Counted from the stretch's first letter, positions 8,806 through 18,733 are shown. The stretch: 64,000 bases of DNA from Spirochaetales bacterium (GCA_027021365.1 JALUUM010000027.1:1-64000), one strand, 5' to 3'. Translations and numbers: made by a program. Notes: a model not told the origin generated them from the sequence alone.

Positions 8806-9789
8806 CTACTCTATCCCCACGAGTGCCTTTATATACTGAAGCCTCTCATAGTACTCGGGCTGGCTGCTTTCCGCCTTAGACATTGCACCCCTGAAATCGG
8901 AGAGGGAAGAGAAACCCCGCTTATCCATCCATCTTCCAAGCTCTTCCAGCATCACACTTATCTGCTCGAGACCGTTAAGGTAGAGCGTCGAACACACCTG
9001 AACGGCATCTGCCCCGGCCAGAATCATCTTGATTACACCTGCCCCGTCATGCACACCTGTGGAAGCTGCAAGATCACAGCCTACCTTGTCGTAAAGCAGA
9101 GCCATCCACCTAAGCGGTGTATATATCTCCTGCGGATTGCTGAACCTGTAACCGGGTTTCAGCTTGAGGTTCTCGATATCGATGTCAAGCTGATAAAACC
9201 TGTTGAAGAGCACAATGGCATCTGCACCGGCTTCTCTTAATCTTCCGGCAATGTCGGGAAGCACAGTAAAATAGGGCCCAATCTTCACAGCAATAGGAAG
9301 CTCTATGCTACTCCTTATATTGTGCACTATCCGGATATACCTCTTTTCAATATCACCTGGGGTGACTCCTCTGCTTCTCGGCATGATTGCAATATTCAGC
9401 TCCACAGCATCAGCACCGGCACGCTCTATTTCCTTGGCATAGTCTAACCACCATCTGTCGGTAATACAGTTAAGGCTTGCAATAATCGGGATATCCACCT
9501 CTTTCTTTGCACCTTCTATAAGATCGATATATTCATTGGGGCCAATTCGCATTCCCATCTGCCTTACATAGTCTATTGCCTCCGGATGAACCAACATGTC
9601 AGAGCCATCCTCTATAACCTTCGTTTCAGCCTCTATCTGTTCTTCGAACAGGGATTTAAGTACAACAGCACCGGCCCCGGCATCTGCACATTTCTTTACA
9701 CCTTCCAGTTTTTGGGTAAGGCTTGAACTTGAAACGACCAGGGGATTCTTAAGATTCAATCCCATATATTTCGTTGAAATATCCGGCAT
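8806..9789 (-). CDS. Dihydroorotate dehydrogenase-like FMN protein
   Basis: FMN-dependent TIM-barrel protein of the PyrD superfamily, 327 aa. The start MPDISTKYMGLNLKNPLVVSS matches the family and is preceded by a good Shine-Dalgarno (GGAGGAATTATATG). Phosphate/FMN-binding motifs AGADAIVLFNR and AGADAVQVCSTLY are present. The NxSxPN-type segment of true PyrD is replaced by ELNIAIMPRS, and there is no pyrimidine gene next to it, so I call it a PyrD-like oxidoreductase of unknown substrate rather than pyrD. A small inverted repeat GTGGC-TCAGT-GCCAC lies directly after its stop (8791-8805) without a T-run. Confidence 0.8.
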   Translation of the reverse strand: MPDISTKYMGLNLKNPLVVSSSSLTQKLEGVKKCADAGAGAVVLKSLFEEQIEAETKVIEDGSDMLVHPEAIDYVRQMGMRIGPNEYIDLIEGAKKEVDIPIIASLNCITDRWWLDYAKEIERAGADAVELNIAIMPRSRGVTPGDIEKRYIRIVHNIRSSIELPIAVKIGPYFTVLPDIAGRLREAGADAIVLFNRFYQLDIDIENLKLKPGYRFSNPQEIYTPLRWMALLYDKVGCDLAASTGVHDGAGVIKMILAGADAVQVCSTLYLNGLEQISVMLEELGRWMDKRGFSSLSDFRGAMSKAESSQPEYYERLQYIKALVGIE

Positions 9790-9820
9790 ATAATTCCTCC
9801 ATCATACTCTTCATTTCACT

Positions 9821-10900
9821 CTACATAAGAGGATTCGTTTCTTCACGAATCCTCGCAAATGCAGGTTTCAATATATCGTAAATAATCCTTATCCTCTCAT
9901 TGTAATGTACGAATGCCGATTTCATAGCATTTATCGTTATTTTTTCCAGATCCCTCAAGGTAAGATTAAAGTGCTTTACCGCAAGCTCCATCTCTTTACT
10001 TAGAGTCGTGTTGCTCATAAGCCTGTTGTCGGTGGAAAGCATTACCCTGAAATTGTTTCTGTAGTAGATATGAAAGGGATGTGTATCTAAAGACTTGGCA
10101 GCCCCTGTCTGGATATTCGATGAGAGGCACATCTCCAGAGGAATTCTCTTGTCACGTATGAAGTGTGAAAGGGAACCCATTTTTTCTATTCTTGTTCCAT
10201 GCACCGCCATATCCTCAACCAGCCTCGTTGCATGTCCTATCCTGTGTGCCCCGCATATCTGTATAGCCTGCCATATGGACTCCATACCAAATGCTTCACC
10301 TGCATGTATCGTTATATTGAAATTCTTGCTTCTGATGTATTCAAAGGCATCAAGATGTTTTTTTGGCGGATGGCCGTACTCATCCCCTGCCAGGTCGAAA
10401 CCGACAACGCCCCTGTCCCTGAAGGCAACTGCAAGCTCAGCCGTTTCCAGCGAAACTCTCTGGTCACGCATTGCACAGAGAATAAGGCCGTACTCGACAC
10501 CCGTTTCTTTCTTTCCCTCTTCCAGGCCTTGCAGAACAGATTCCACCACCGCCTCGAGATTCAAATTCTCCTTAAGGCACAGTACCGGTGCAAACCTGAT
10601 CTCCGCATATACCACATTATCCTTCGCAAGGTCCTCTATGGCCTCCCTCGCAACCCTTCTAAGGGCATCCTTCCATTGCATTACGGAAAGTGTTACTGCA
10701 AATCCCTCGAGATACAGGGAAAGGCTCTTCCTGTCTGCCCCCCTGTGAAACCATTCCTCCAGCTTTACCGGATCGCTAACGGGAAGTTCAAGGTTATACT
10801 CTTTTGCAAGTTCAACTATCGTGGAAGGCCGTAATCCCCCATCCAGGTGGTCGTGAAGTTCCACCTTGGGGATCTTCCTTATCATCTCCTTTGTTACCAT
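9821..10900 (-). CDS. add: Adenosine deaminase
   Basis: Zinc-dependent hydrolase that converts adenosine to inosine in purine salvage, 359 aa. The family motifs are complete: zinc ligands HDHLDGGLR near residue 17, FDLAGDE, ITIHAGE (His/Glu), HRIGHATR (catalytic His) and MLSTDNR (catalytic Asp). The start ATG at 10900 has no Shine-Dalgarno; a promoter (TTGTAA-17-TAAGAT) ends only 6 nt upstream, implying a leaderless message. An adenosine-specific kinase homologue at 39839-40321 may serve the same nucleoside pool. Confidence 0.95.
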   Translation of the reverse strand: MVTKEMIRKIPKVELHDHLDGGLRPSTIVELAKEYNLELPVSDPVKLEEWFHRGADRKSLSLYLEGFAVTLSVMQWKDALRRVAREAIEDLAKDNVVYAEIRFAPVLCLKENLNLEAVVESVLQGLEEGKKETGVEYGLILCAMRDQRVSLETAELAVAFRDRGVVGFDLAGDEYGHPPKKHLDAFEYIRSKNFNITIHAGEAFGMESIWQAIQICGAHRIGHATRLVEDMAVHGTRIEKMGSLSHFIRDKRIPLEMCLSSNIQTGAAKSLDTHPFHIYYRNNFRVMLSTDNRLMSNTTLSKEMELAVKHFNLTLRDLEKITINAMKSAFVHYNERIRIIYDILKPAFARIREETNPLM

Positions 10901-10906
10901 GAAAAT

Positions 10907-10935
10907 ATCTTAATGAGTTTTCAGCTCTGTTACAA
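10907..10935 (-). promoter_or_regulatory. Promoter candidate for add (leaderless)
   Basis: Read on the minus strand: TTGTAA (10930-10935), 17-bp spacer, TAAGAT (10907-10912), then 6 nt to the ATG at 10900. A start 6-8 nt after the -10 box would fall on the start codon. Confidence 0.5.
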
Positions 10936-10988
10936 GCCTGAGGGCAGCCTTTCATTCAAAAAGCCAATATCTGCCAGCCCTATAAATA

Positions 10989-12350
10989 CTATTTCTCGAT
11001 ACTATAGAAAACAAGCCCCGAGAGCGGTTTGGGATAGAAATACGTAGCTTTCCTTGGCATCTTCTCTCCCTTCTCTGCAATAGTGATAATATCCTGAACG
11101 CTCGGAGGATTCAGGATCAGTGCAATTTGATTCTTGCCACGCCGCACACTCTCTATTGCCTCATCGATATCCTTCGTGTATCTCACATGTTCCTGAGATG
11201 AGAGTTCTTCTTCGGTAAGACCAAGTATTCTCTTGAGAACCAGGCTGTTTAAAATATTTACATCCAGTAGTTTCCATTCGGATGAATAGGGAAGATCCAC
11301 CAGTTCCTCATAAGCCTCGGTGTCCTTTAAGGTAAGGAGGTAATACCTATTCATCCTGTTTATGTATGCCCCGAATTTGTGTTCCCCTTTCTCCTCTCTC
11401 ATCAAGGCATGAAGCCATCTCTCCCTTGCCTTTTTCTCTCCGTCAGGAGAAAATGGGTAACTCTTGACATGGAAGTACCTGTCTATACAACTGGCCAGCT
11501 TCTTTACATCCTTTACCTCTATATCATGAAGTAACCTGTGAGTGGGAAGAACAGTTATACCGCCCGATTCCGTATTTACAAGAAACATGATTATATATTC
11601 CCAAGGGGCATCAGGGCCTGCATTGGGATACAGTTTCCTCATCATATCCCTCACCTGGAGGGTTGCCTGGTACCTGTGATGCCCGTCGGCAATATATATC
11701 TTCTTGTCATCGAAGAAACTATTTATTTCGCTCAACTCATCACCGTCTTCCATCACCCATAGTTTGTGGTTGACACCCGTTTTTTTCTCGAAAAAGTCTA
11801 CAAAGGGCTTCTCGTCTTCATATCCCTTTAGTATTTCGTCGATTCTAAAAGCCGGGTCCTGATACATGCCCCAGATATATTCAAACTGCATCCTCGCAGT
11901 GGATATTAGCTTAATTCTGTCTTCCAATGGTTTTTTCAAAATCTTTTCATGGGGTAGTATTCTCCCCTCATCATAATTTCTAAGTTTCACCCTTCCAATG
12001 AAACCTCTTACCATCTTTTCCTCACCATGAGGTAGTTTATATTTCTGCTCATAGACCCAATATACCGGTTTATCTATCTCAGTCAAAACCCCCTTCTCAA
12101 GCCATCGCCGGAAGGTATCACGAGATCTAGTGTACCGATTGTTATTCTCATCATCCCCGGGAAGTTCCTTGTTCAATATCAGTCTTACGACATTGAAACT
12201 GCACTGGCGATAATACTCTTCCAGGTCCTCATCGGATATAACATCGTAGGGTTCTGACAGGCACTTGCCTATGTCTCCGACAAAATCAGGATTGTAGTGA
12301 ATTGCCCTGAAAGGTTTCACTTCATTTACGATTTTTCTTGGAATTTCCAA
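10989..12350 (-). CDS. DUF1015 family protein
   Basis: Uncharacterised conserved protein, 453 aa, in the normal size range for DUF1015. The family hallmark ADGHHRYQATL is near residue 220 and the N-terminal part has the usual FRAIHYNPDF / PYDVISDED segments. The start appears to be TTG at 12350, because GGAGGG lies 6 nt upstream. Function is not established by the sequence; a phosphatase- or kinase-like role on a small metabolite would be speculation. It is downstream of the TraB gene in the same orientation with a gap of about 20 bp, so probably co-transcribed. Confidence 0.85.
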   Translation of the reverse strand: MEIPRKIVNEVKPFRAIHYNPDFVGDIGKCLSEPYDVISDEDLEEYYRQCSFNVVRLILNKELPGDDENNNRYTRSRDTFRRWLEKGVLTEIDKPVYWVYEQKYKLPHGEEKMVRGFIGRVKLRNYDEGRILPHEKILKKPLEDRIKLISTARMQFEYIWGMYQDPAFRIDEILKGYEDEKPFVDFFEKKTGVNHKLWVMEDGDELSEINSFFDDKKIYIADGHHRYQATLQVRDMMRKLYPNAGPDAPWEYIIMFLVNTESGGITVLPTHRLLHDIEVKDVKKLASCIDRYFHVKSYPFSPDGEKKARERWLHALMREEKGEHKFGAYINRMNRYYLLTLKDTEAYEELVDLPYSSEWKLLDVNILNSLVLKRILGLTEEELSSQEHVRYTKDIDEAIESVRRGKNQIALILNPPSVQDIITIAEKGEKMPRKATYFYPKPLSGLVFYSIEK

Positions 12351-12370
12351 AACATCCCTCCGTAAATAAT

Positions 12371-13642
12371 TTATTTCAGTAGTGTTGCAAGGAATGGAAA
12401 GGCAATAAACGTTCCAACTGCACTTCCCAGGCTGGATAGAAAGAATACGATAAAAATATGAGTGAACCTGTTCCTGAAAAATCCCTTTAAATGGACTATA
12501 TCCTCATTCAAGCTCTCAAAATCGACAACCCTCGGTGGCCTTAAAAGGGCCTCTACTATTCCCGTTACGATTCCCACTCCTATGGTAGGATTCATCGAGG
12601 TAATGGGAGCTGCTGCAAAAGCTACAATTATCGTTACGGGGTGAGCAAGGGCAACAATCGAACCGATGGCAGAAAGGGTGCCATTTATTAAAAACCATCT
12701 CCAGAGCATCTCCAGGCTTACACTCATACCATGCCTGAAAAATCCGATAACAAAAATTGCCAGGATCAGTGCAGGAATTACCCAGGGAAGAATTTTAGAA
12801 AGAATTCTTTTTTGAGGAATTTCTTCAAGCTCACTTAAGTCATCCTCTTTCAAAGTGCCTTCCTCAAGTTTCTTGATATTTTCAATCACCCCGTTCATAT
12901 GACCCGCACCTATTACTGCAACAACCTTTTTACCTTCAGAGGTAAATATCTTTGTTGCCAGATACCGGTCCCGTTCATCTATCAGTACTTCCTTCACAGA
13001 CGGAAGATAACCGGCAAGCTCCTCCATCATATTCTGTAGCATGTTCTTTTCTTTCAGTTTTTCGATTTCTTCAGGATCCAGTTTTTCCCTTGTAAAGGCA
13101 GCACTAAGCATTGCTGCCAACAACTTGTTCTTCGCCCAGAAGCCGGATTTTGCCCATGCCCTTCTCAGAGTTATCTGTATTTCCCTGTCACAGAGAGATA
13201 CCGGTATTCCAAGCTCATCTGCCTTTCTTATTGCAGCTAGCATCTCTTCACCCGGCTTGATCCCCATATCCAAGCCCAATCTCTTCTGGAAGGAGGAAAG
13301 CACGAGATTTGACAATAGAAGAAAACCCTGGCGCTTTTTCAAGATCTTTATAACATCAAGATTTTCCCAGGATGCTCCCTCTACCAGGTTCTTATACCTC
13401 GACTGATCTATTTCAACGCATATTCTATCAGGCTTTTCCGCTTCAATTGTTTTCTCAACATCTTCGACACTCTCTCTGGAAACATGAGCTGTACCGACCA
13501 GAATTATTTCTCTCTCACCTATTTCTAGTTTAGTTACACTCTGAGCAACCTGTTCATCTCCATTGTTCAAAACGATTCTTCCTTGAAAATAATGGTATTC
13601 AGGTTGAATAATATATACCTCTTTGAAAGATTGAGCAAGCAT
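12371..13642 (-). CDS. TraB/PrgY family protein
   Basis: Membrane protein of the TraB/PrgY family, 423 aa. The N-terminal soluble domain carries the family motifs EIILVGTAHVSRES and, later, VVAVIGAGHMNGV; residues about 290-423 form several hydrophobic segments. PrgY inhibits pheromone signalling in Enterococcus; the role in other bacteria is unknown. The family domain starts at about residue 33, and a TTG at 13570 with AAGGAAG seven nt upstream is an alternative start; the ATG at 13642 lacks a Shine-Dalgarno. It is divergent from the 13672 gene with only 29 bp between starts. Confidence 0.85.
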   Translation of the reverse strand: MLAQSFKEVYIIQPEYHYFQGRIVLNNGDEQVAQSVTKLEIGEREIILVGTAHVSRESVEDVEKTIEAEKPDRICVEIDQSRYKNLVEGASWENLDVIKILKKRQGFLLLSNLVLSSFQKRLGLDMGIKPGEEMLAAIRKADELGIPVSLCDREIQITLRRAWAKSGFWAKNKLLAAMLSAAFTREKLDPEEIEKLKEKNMLQNMMEELAGYLPSVKEVLIDERDRYLATKIFTSEGKKVVAVIGAGHMNGVIENIKKLEEGTLKEDDLSELEEIPQKRILSKILPWVIPALILAIFVIGFFRHGMSVSLEMLWRWFLINGTLSAIGSIVALAHPVTIIVAFAAAPITSMNPTIGVGIVTGIVEALLRPPRVVDFESLNEDIVHLKGFFRNRFTHIFIVFFLSSLGSAVGTFIAFPFLATLLK

Positions 13643-13671
13643 GTTGGAATCTGTTAGAATGCATTATAACT

Positions 13672-15642
13672 ATGAAAAGAAAACTTTCACCATTATACTA
13701 TCTTATCCCTGCTCTCTATGCAGGCCTTATAATTCTCTTTGTATTTCTTCAATTCAACAGAGAAAGGTTTTTCAACACCGAATTTCACGGTATAAGGATA
13801 AGCGGTGAGAGAACAAGCATACTAAAGGGGAAGAAGAGAATTAAAAGCTTAAAAATCTCTCTCTACGGTGTGGATTTCTTTTTTTCAAATAAAAACAAGC
13901 TTCAGATAATAACCAAGAACAGTGCAAGGGAGCTCTCGGTTAAAGAATTCTCTATGGGAGAAAACTCGCTTAAAATCATGTTTGAAAATAACGGAGAAAT
14001 TGCTTTCAGCCTTGAAAATTCAAAGACTTCCCAGGATGGCAAAAATCAACTTGTAATTAACCAGAGAAACCTAGCCCCAAAGGGTGATTCGGATTTTCGG
14101 ATAATTATCCCTTTTTCACTCAGCACAAAAAATTACCAGGCTACCGAAAACGTTCCCTTGCTCAGTTATACATGGGAAAACGAAAAGGTGGCAATTCTTC
14201 TTCCCGCAGGTTCATACTTCATGCCAGAGGGTCATCAGATGATATGGCACATAGGCGGGAACAATCCGGACAATGGCATTAGGGTGGTAAGAATCAAGGG
14301 GAAAACTATTCCCTTTTTTCTCTGGTACTCTCGGATGATGCCAAAGGAAACGGAGGCGGATCTTGGCAGAGAAGTAGAGCGATACCTTGAAAAAGCATAC
14401 ATGGGATGGAGGGGTGACAGATTCATCGAATCCTCCGGCCGGTGGAAGATGCCGGATGGAAGCGTAAGATTTGACGAAAGAATAATAGCCTCTGCTGTTG
14501 CAGAGACACTTACGCAGATTATCTCTCCGGGCAAATCACCTTCGGGTAAAAATATCAGTACGATCCCGCTGTTTCTCGAAGCCCTACGGAAAGAGCTCAG
14601 AACGCATAAGAGAGGCAAGCTCCCCTTCCTCACGAGCCCGTATTTCGGAGGACTGAAGAGATTTCTAAAGAACGTTCAGACAGAAGATGCTGATAGATTA
14701 AAAAAAATAATAGTAGCTATCAGGAAGGGAGATGAAAGCATCTTTCTTGAGGAAAACCTGGTAACTCTTATTCTCGACAGGGGACCATTTTCACTTATCG
14801 AGGAGCTTACCAAATTTGCAGATTCCTTGAAAGACAGTGGAACACTCAAAGTTGAGGTGATGCTGTTGAAATACTATGCTGACCTGATAAACTACACGGG
14901 CTACAGGAAAACTTACAATGAAAGGATCAACAGCATCATTGTTAACAAGATCATCCCAAACTTGATACCCATAGGCGGCAACCTTTTTCTCGGTGAAATC
15001 GAAAGCAAAGAAATTCTGATTGACAGCAGGATTTCTCTGTATGCGGGTTGTCTCCTTCATAACCTTTCTGATTCCAGGTACAGAAAAATTGTAGATAAAT
15101 CGATATCCAATGAGGAGCTTAAAGAGATAGGACGAAAGATGGTTGTCTCCGTAATAAAATTGGCAGACCACTACGGTTACTTCCCGGAAAGTGTAAGGGT
15201 TAAAGATTATTTTAGGAGTAGCCCCAAGATATCAGAATCAGCCGGAAAGGATCTCATTAAAAGAATAGCTCCCGAAGAGATTTATCCAATGCTTGTCAGC
15301 ATTGTTAAAAACAGGAGGAAGAATTATTATCCAAAAGAAACACCCCTCTATCTTTACACGGAACCAGGCGAATGGATATGGAGTTCCGTCGATATTACAA
15401 ATCTCGACTTCAACAAGAACAACTACAATTTCTCGCTTGAATACCCTGTAAGAGAGTCTTACTTCATTCTTATCCAGGGTATCCCTCCGGTAAAAGAGAT
15501 TTATCTCCATGGCATAAAATGGAAACCAGATCCCCAGTATTTCAGGTATAGGGACGGATGGTTCTACGAGAAAGATTCGAGAAGCCTGTTCATGAAAATC
15601 ACCCAGAGGGAATCAACAGAAAAATTGAAAATATCCTTTTGA
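13672..15642 (+). CDS. Unknown membrane-anchored protein
   Basis: I do not recognise this 656-aa protein. Residues about 8-27 form a single hydrophobic segment (YYLIPALYAGLIILFVFLQF), so it is probably anchored with the rest outside the cytoplasmic membrane. The remainder is charged, mixed alpha/beta-looking, with no repeats or obvious catalytic motif; a helical central part (about 270-500) is flanked by beta-rich ends. It has no Shine-Dalgarno, and a TAGAAT box ends 11 nt upstream of the ATG, so a leaderless transcript is possible. Convergent with jag. Confidence 0.75.
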   Translation: MKRKLSPLYYLIPALYAGLIILFVFLQFNRERFFNTEFHGIRISGERTSILKGKKRIKSLKISLYGVDFFFSNKNKLQIITKNSARELSVKEFSMGENSLKIMFENNGEIAFSLENSKTSQDGKNQLVINQRNLAPKGDSDFRIIIPFSLSTKNYQATENVPLLSYTWENEKVAILLPAGSYFMPEGHQMIWHIGGNNPDNGIRVVRIKGKTIPFFLWYSRMMPKETEADLGREVERYLEKAYMGWRGDRFIESSGRWKMPDGSVRFDERIIASAVAETLTQIISPGKSPSGKNISTIPLFLEALRKELRTHKRGKLPFLTSPYFGGLKRFLKNVQTEDADRLKKIIVAIRKGDESIFLEENLVTLILDRGPFSLIEELTKFADSLKDSGTLKVEVMLLKYYADLINYTGYRKTYNERINSIIVNKIIPNLIPIGGNLFLGEIESKEILIDSRISLYAGCLLHNLSDSRYRKIVDKSISNEELKEIGRKMVVSVIKLADHYGYFPESVRVKDYFRSSPKISESAGKDLIKRIAPEEIYPMLVSIVKNRRKNYYPKETPLYLYTEPGEWIWSSVDITNLDFNKNNYNFSLEYPVRESYFILIQGIPPVKEIYLHGIKWKPDPQYFRYRDGWFYEKDSRSLFMKITQRESTEKLKISF

Positions 15643-15645
15643 GAT

Positions 15646-16302
15646 TCAGTACCTATCGATATCGCCGCGATACATTATTCTTACTTGCTTATAGAGGCCT
15701 TCACCTTCGCTTATAGTCTCTATATCCTTGTAGCTACTTAATGTTGTATGAACTATTCTTCTTTCGAAGGGGTTCATAGGTTCAAGCAGTCTCGAGCCTT
15801 TTGATTTTCTCACCTGCGAAGCCACTCTTCTTGCAATCTGCTCAATATTTCTTTCCCTTCTCTTTTTGTAACCTTCACTGTCTATGACAACTTTGTAATC
15901 GTCACTCGCAACCCTGCCTACGACAATATTTGTGAGGAGTTGAATAGCTTCCAGGGTCTTTCCCTGTTTTCCTATTATTATACCGCTATCGGGAGAAACA
16001 AGGTCCAATTCAAGCCTGTTCTCTCTCCTCCCATGAACCTTGACCTCAACTTCAAGCCCCATTCTATCTATCAAACCCGAAACAAATGAGATTATTCTTT
16101 TCTCCGGATCACCGGTAGCATTGTATTCCTCATCATTTTCATCATAGTGAACTCGTATTTTGACTTTTCCGCCCTTAAACAGGAAACCGCCCTTCTCTTT
16201 TTCGACGATCTCAACATCTATATCACTTTTTGTCAAACCCAAGAATTCGATAGCATTCTTTATCGCTTCTTCCTCATTTCTCCCTTCAAATTCTTTTATC
16301 AT
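15646..16302 (-). CDS. jag: RNA-binding protein Jag (KhpB/SpoIIIJ-associated)
   Basis: RNA-binding protein partnered genetically with YidC, 218 aa. A Jag_N domain at about 1-55 (FEGRNEEEAIKNAIEFLG) is followed by a KH domain with GIIIGKQGKTLEAIQ near 108-122 and a C-terminal R3H region (MNPFERRIVHTTLS). The start lies 9 bp after the yidC stop, as expected for the conserved rpmH-rnpA-yidD-yidC-jag order. Confidence 0.95.
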   Translation of the reverse strand: MIKEFEGRNEEEAIKNAIEFLGLTKSDIDVEIVEKEKGGFLFKGGKVKIRVHYDENDEEYNATGDPEKRIISFVSGLIDRMGLEVEVKVHGRRENRLELDLVSPDSGIIIGKQGKTLEAIQLLTNIVVGRVASDDYKVVIDSEGYKKRRERNIEQIARRVASQVRKSKGSRLLEPMNPFERRIVHTTLSSYKDIETISEGEGLYKQVRIMYRGDIDRY

Positions 16303-16310
16303 ATGGTAAA

Positions 16311-18152
16311 CTACCTCCTTCTCTTCGGTTTTTTCGACTTACCAGAAGTACCGCCAGAATCACCTCCACTCTTTGCCTTCATAATATTGTTTATATAGAG
16401 CTGCTGGATTACCGTGAACAGCCCCTGAACGGTCCAGTACAGGACAAGACCGGAGGGCATATCATATAGTATGAAAAAGAAAATCAACGGCATTGCATAT
16501 GTCATCATCTTCATGTTACCCATTTGGCTTCCAGAGGATGATGCACTTGGTGCCTGGCTTACCTTTGACTGTAGAAAAGACGAGATTAGCATTATAAAGG
16601 GAAGCAAACGAAGATCATGCCAACCTACCAGCGGAATGGAAAAGGAAGAGAAATGCCATATCGTCTCAGGTGCTGACAGGTCGGTAATCCAACCCGGAAT
16701 AAACATGGCCCCGCGAAGTTCAAAATGATTGTTCAACAAATTGTATATGGCAAAGAAAATTGGCAATTGAAGAAGCATCGGCAAACATCCGCCAAGCGGA
16801 TTGACACCCTCCCTCTTGTACAGTTCTGCCATTTCCTGGTTGAGCTTTTCTGGTTTACCCTTATATTTTTCCTTGAGCTCTTCAATCTTCGGAGAAAGAG
16901 CCTGCATCTTGCTGGTGGACTCATAGCTCTTATGTGTAAGAGGAAACAGTAAAATTTTTATGAAAAGAGTTAGCAGTATAATACCTACTCCGTAATTAGG
17001 TATTAACTTGTAGAACAATTCGAGAAAAAATTTAAGTATGTTTGCAAGCCAACCAATCAAAATAGAAGATTGCACTATCTCTTCAAAATGGAGATCCCCA
17101 ATTTTGTATGTATTTTTCTCGGGGAAATTGTATCTTGACAGTATCTCTCTTTTTTTGGGACCAACATAAAACTTGAAGGTATCAACATTCTTGGAGCTCT
17201 TTATAATAGGCCGCATGAAGAAGATGGAGGCTCTGTCTTTCAACCCCTCAATAGATTTTGAATCATAAACTATACGGTACTGGGTAGCATCTGGAACAGC
17301 TATTATAGTAAAATACTTTCCGTCAATTGCAGCCCAAGTAACCCTGTCACTCTGAAGGAAGAGATTATCTTTGAGTTTTACATTCCTCCTCTTTCCACCC
17401 GAGTAATAGACGAATCTTCTGTAGTCATTTCTATTGTCCAGTTTAAGGAATTTCGGACCTATCTGCGGTCCGATCTCCAATGAATATGCATTTCCATTGA
17501 AATCCAGATCCGGATACTCGTTTATGCTGTTCTCTATGTAAATCTTGAGTTGAATCAGGTACTCATGTGGTGGGAAGTAATACTCCTTCCTTAAAATGAA
17601 AGGAACTCCTGAGGGAGAAATAAATTCCTTGTAGAATTCGAATTTGTACTGAGATTTCTGCCTGTAGTTGAAAATAGCAGTGGTGGGGTTAGAATTGAAG
17701 TCTCCAAAACGTATATTAAAAAGGTACTGTTTGGAATCTCCCGAATAAACCATATTGACTGCTGTTCCATCGGAGTTTCTGAACTGCTTCAATCTGAAGG
17801 ATTTTATGACTCCACCCCTGTTTGAAAAGACAACTTCAAATAGGTCGTTGTCAATCTTAATATCCCTCTCTTTTATATTTTCCTTTTTTTCCTCTACCCT
17901 TCCCGTAGCAATAGTTTGTTCCGCCGTAGTTGCTTCACCATTTTTAGGCTCGACATTTTCTGTTTTCTCTGCAACGGAAGGTTCAGACCCCTTGGGTGCA
18001 GATTTCCCTGCATTGGTCGTTTCTTCTTCTGTAGCACTGGTAGTCTTAGTGACAGCCTGTTCCTCGACAGGGAAAAATTTATTCTGAATCAACATGCTGC
18101 CAATAATTATTACCACTGAGAGCACTACAGCAAACAGTGTTTTCTTATCCAT
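16311..18152 (-). CDS. yidC: Membrane protein insertase YidC
   Basis: Inserts and folds inner-membrane proteins with or without Sec, 613 aa, the long Gram-negative form. An N-terminal transmembrane helix (about 6-24) is followed by a low-complexity linker rich in T, E and K, a large periplasmic beta-domain (about 95-360), and the conserved five-helix insertase core (LLTLFIKILLFPLTHKSY; MLLQLPIFFAIYNLL). The C-terminus is basic (KSKKPKRRR), typical for ribosome contact. The long periplasmic domain supports a two-membrane cell. Confidence 0.97.
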   Translation of the reverse strand: MDKKTLFAVVLSVVIIIGSMLIQNKFFPVEEQAVTKTTSATEEETTNAGKSAPKGSEPSVAEKTENVEPKNGEATTAEQTIATGRVEEKKENIKERDIKIDNDLFEVVFSNRGGVIKSFRLKQFRNSDGTAVNMVYSGDSKQYLFNIRFGDFNSNPTTAIFNYRQKSQYKFEFYKEFISPSGVPFILRKEYYFPPHEYLIQLKIYIENSINEYPDLDFNGNAYSLEIGPQIGPKFLKLDNRNDYRRFVYYSGGKRRNVKLKDNLFLQSDRVTWAAIDGKYFTIIAVPDATQYRIVYDSKSIEGLKDRASIFFMRPIIKSSKNVDTFKFYVGPKKREILSRYNFPEKNTYKIGDLHFEEIVQSSILIGWLANILKFFLELFYKLIPNYGVGIILLTLFIKILLFPLTHKSYESTSKMQALSPKIEELKEKYKGKPEKLNQEMAELYKREGVNPLGGCLPMLLQLPIFFAIYNLLNNHFELRGAMFIPGWITDLSAPETIWHFSSFSIPLVGWHDLRLLPFIMLISSFLQSKVSQAPSASSSGSQMGNMKMMTYAMPLIFFFILYDMPSGLVLYWTVQGLFTVIQQLYINNIMKAKSGGDSGGTSGKSKKPKRRR

Positions 18153-18185
18153 CTTATCTCCTGAAATCTAATTTTATCTTTTTCT

Positions 18186-18395
18186 TTAAGGAACAGGGTC
18201 ATAACCGCCCGGATTGAAGGGATGACAACGCGAAACTCTCTTGACTGCAAGCCATGAACCTTTGAAAAAACCATGTTTGATCAGAGCTTCTTTTGCATAA
18301 TTCGAGCACGTGGGATAAAATCTACATGTTGGTGGAAACATCGGTGAAATAAACTTCTGATATAGCTTTATAATGAATACAATGACATACTTCAT
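18186..18395 (-). CDS. yidD: Membrane protein insertion efficiency factor YidD
   Basis: Small membrane-associated factor encoded between rnpA and yidC, 69 aa. The family core is clear: [30 protein letters not shown] and [15 protein letters not shown], with the conserved cysteines. The start overlaps the rnpA stop by 4 bp. Confidence 0.95.
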   Translation of the reverse strand: MKYVIVFIIKLYQKFISPMFPPTCRFYPTCSNYAKEALIKHGFFKGSWLAVKRVSRCHPFNPGGYDPVP

Positions 18396-18733
18396 GATAG
18401 CATATCACCTCTTTCAAAAGCCAATTGAAGCTGGAGTGATCTATCCCTGTATGAATAATTGTCATCATAGGGTATAATAATGATATCGAAGCCCATTTTT
18501 ATTTTGTATTTCATATTCCTGTAGGCTTCCCGTAAATGTCTCTTTACCCTGTTTCTCTTAACCGCCTTACCGAATGACTTTCCTGCTATTATGGCTATTC
18601 TGTTTATCTCCAAACCATTTTCGAGATAAAGAATCTTCAGACCCTTCACATCAACCTTCCTGGCATTTCTAAAAACCCTGTTAAAATTCTTTGAACCACG
18701 TAATCTCTCACTCTTAGTAAGGTTTCTTTTCAT
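18392..18733 (-). CDS. rnpA: Ribonuclease P protein component
   Basis: Protein subunit of RNase P, which matures the 5' ends of tRNAs; 113 aa from the ATG at 18733. The signature [20 protein letters not shown] is intact. I chose 18733 because it starts [13 protein letters not shown], a typical N-terminus; a TTG two codons upstream (18739) is possible. Its first 20 nt lie inside the 3' end of rpmH, so the two are translationally coupled. Confidence 0.95.
   Translation of the reverse strand: MKRNLTKSERLRGSKNFNRVFRNARKVDVKGLKILYLENGLEINRIAIIAGKSFGKAVKRNRVKRHLREAYRNMKYKIKMGFDIIIIPYDDNYSYRDRSLQLQLAFERGDMLS

Noticed and set aside
8791..9240. Plus-strand open frame opposite the PyrD-like gene
   Set aside because: Antisense to a recognisable FMN protein; composition reflects the other strand.
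10095..10834. Plus-strand open frames of about 210 codons opposite adenosine deaminase
   Set aside because: Shadows of the minus-strand gene, which has complete catalytic motifs; the opposite frames have no ribosome site or recognisable protein.
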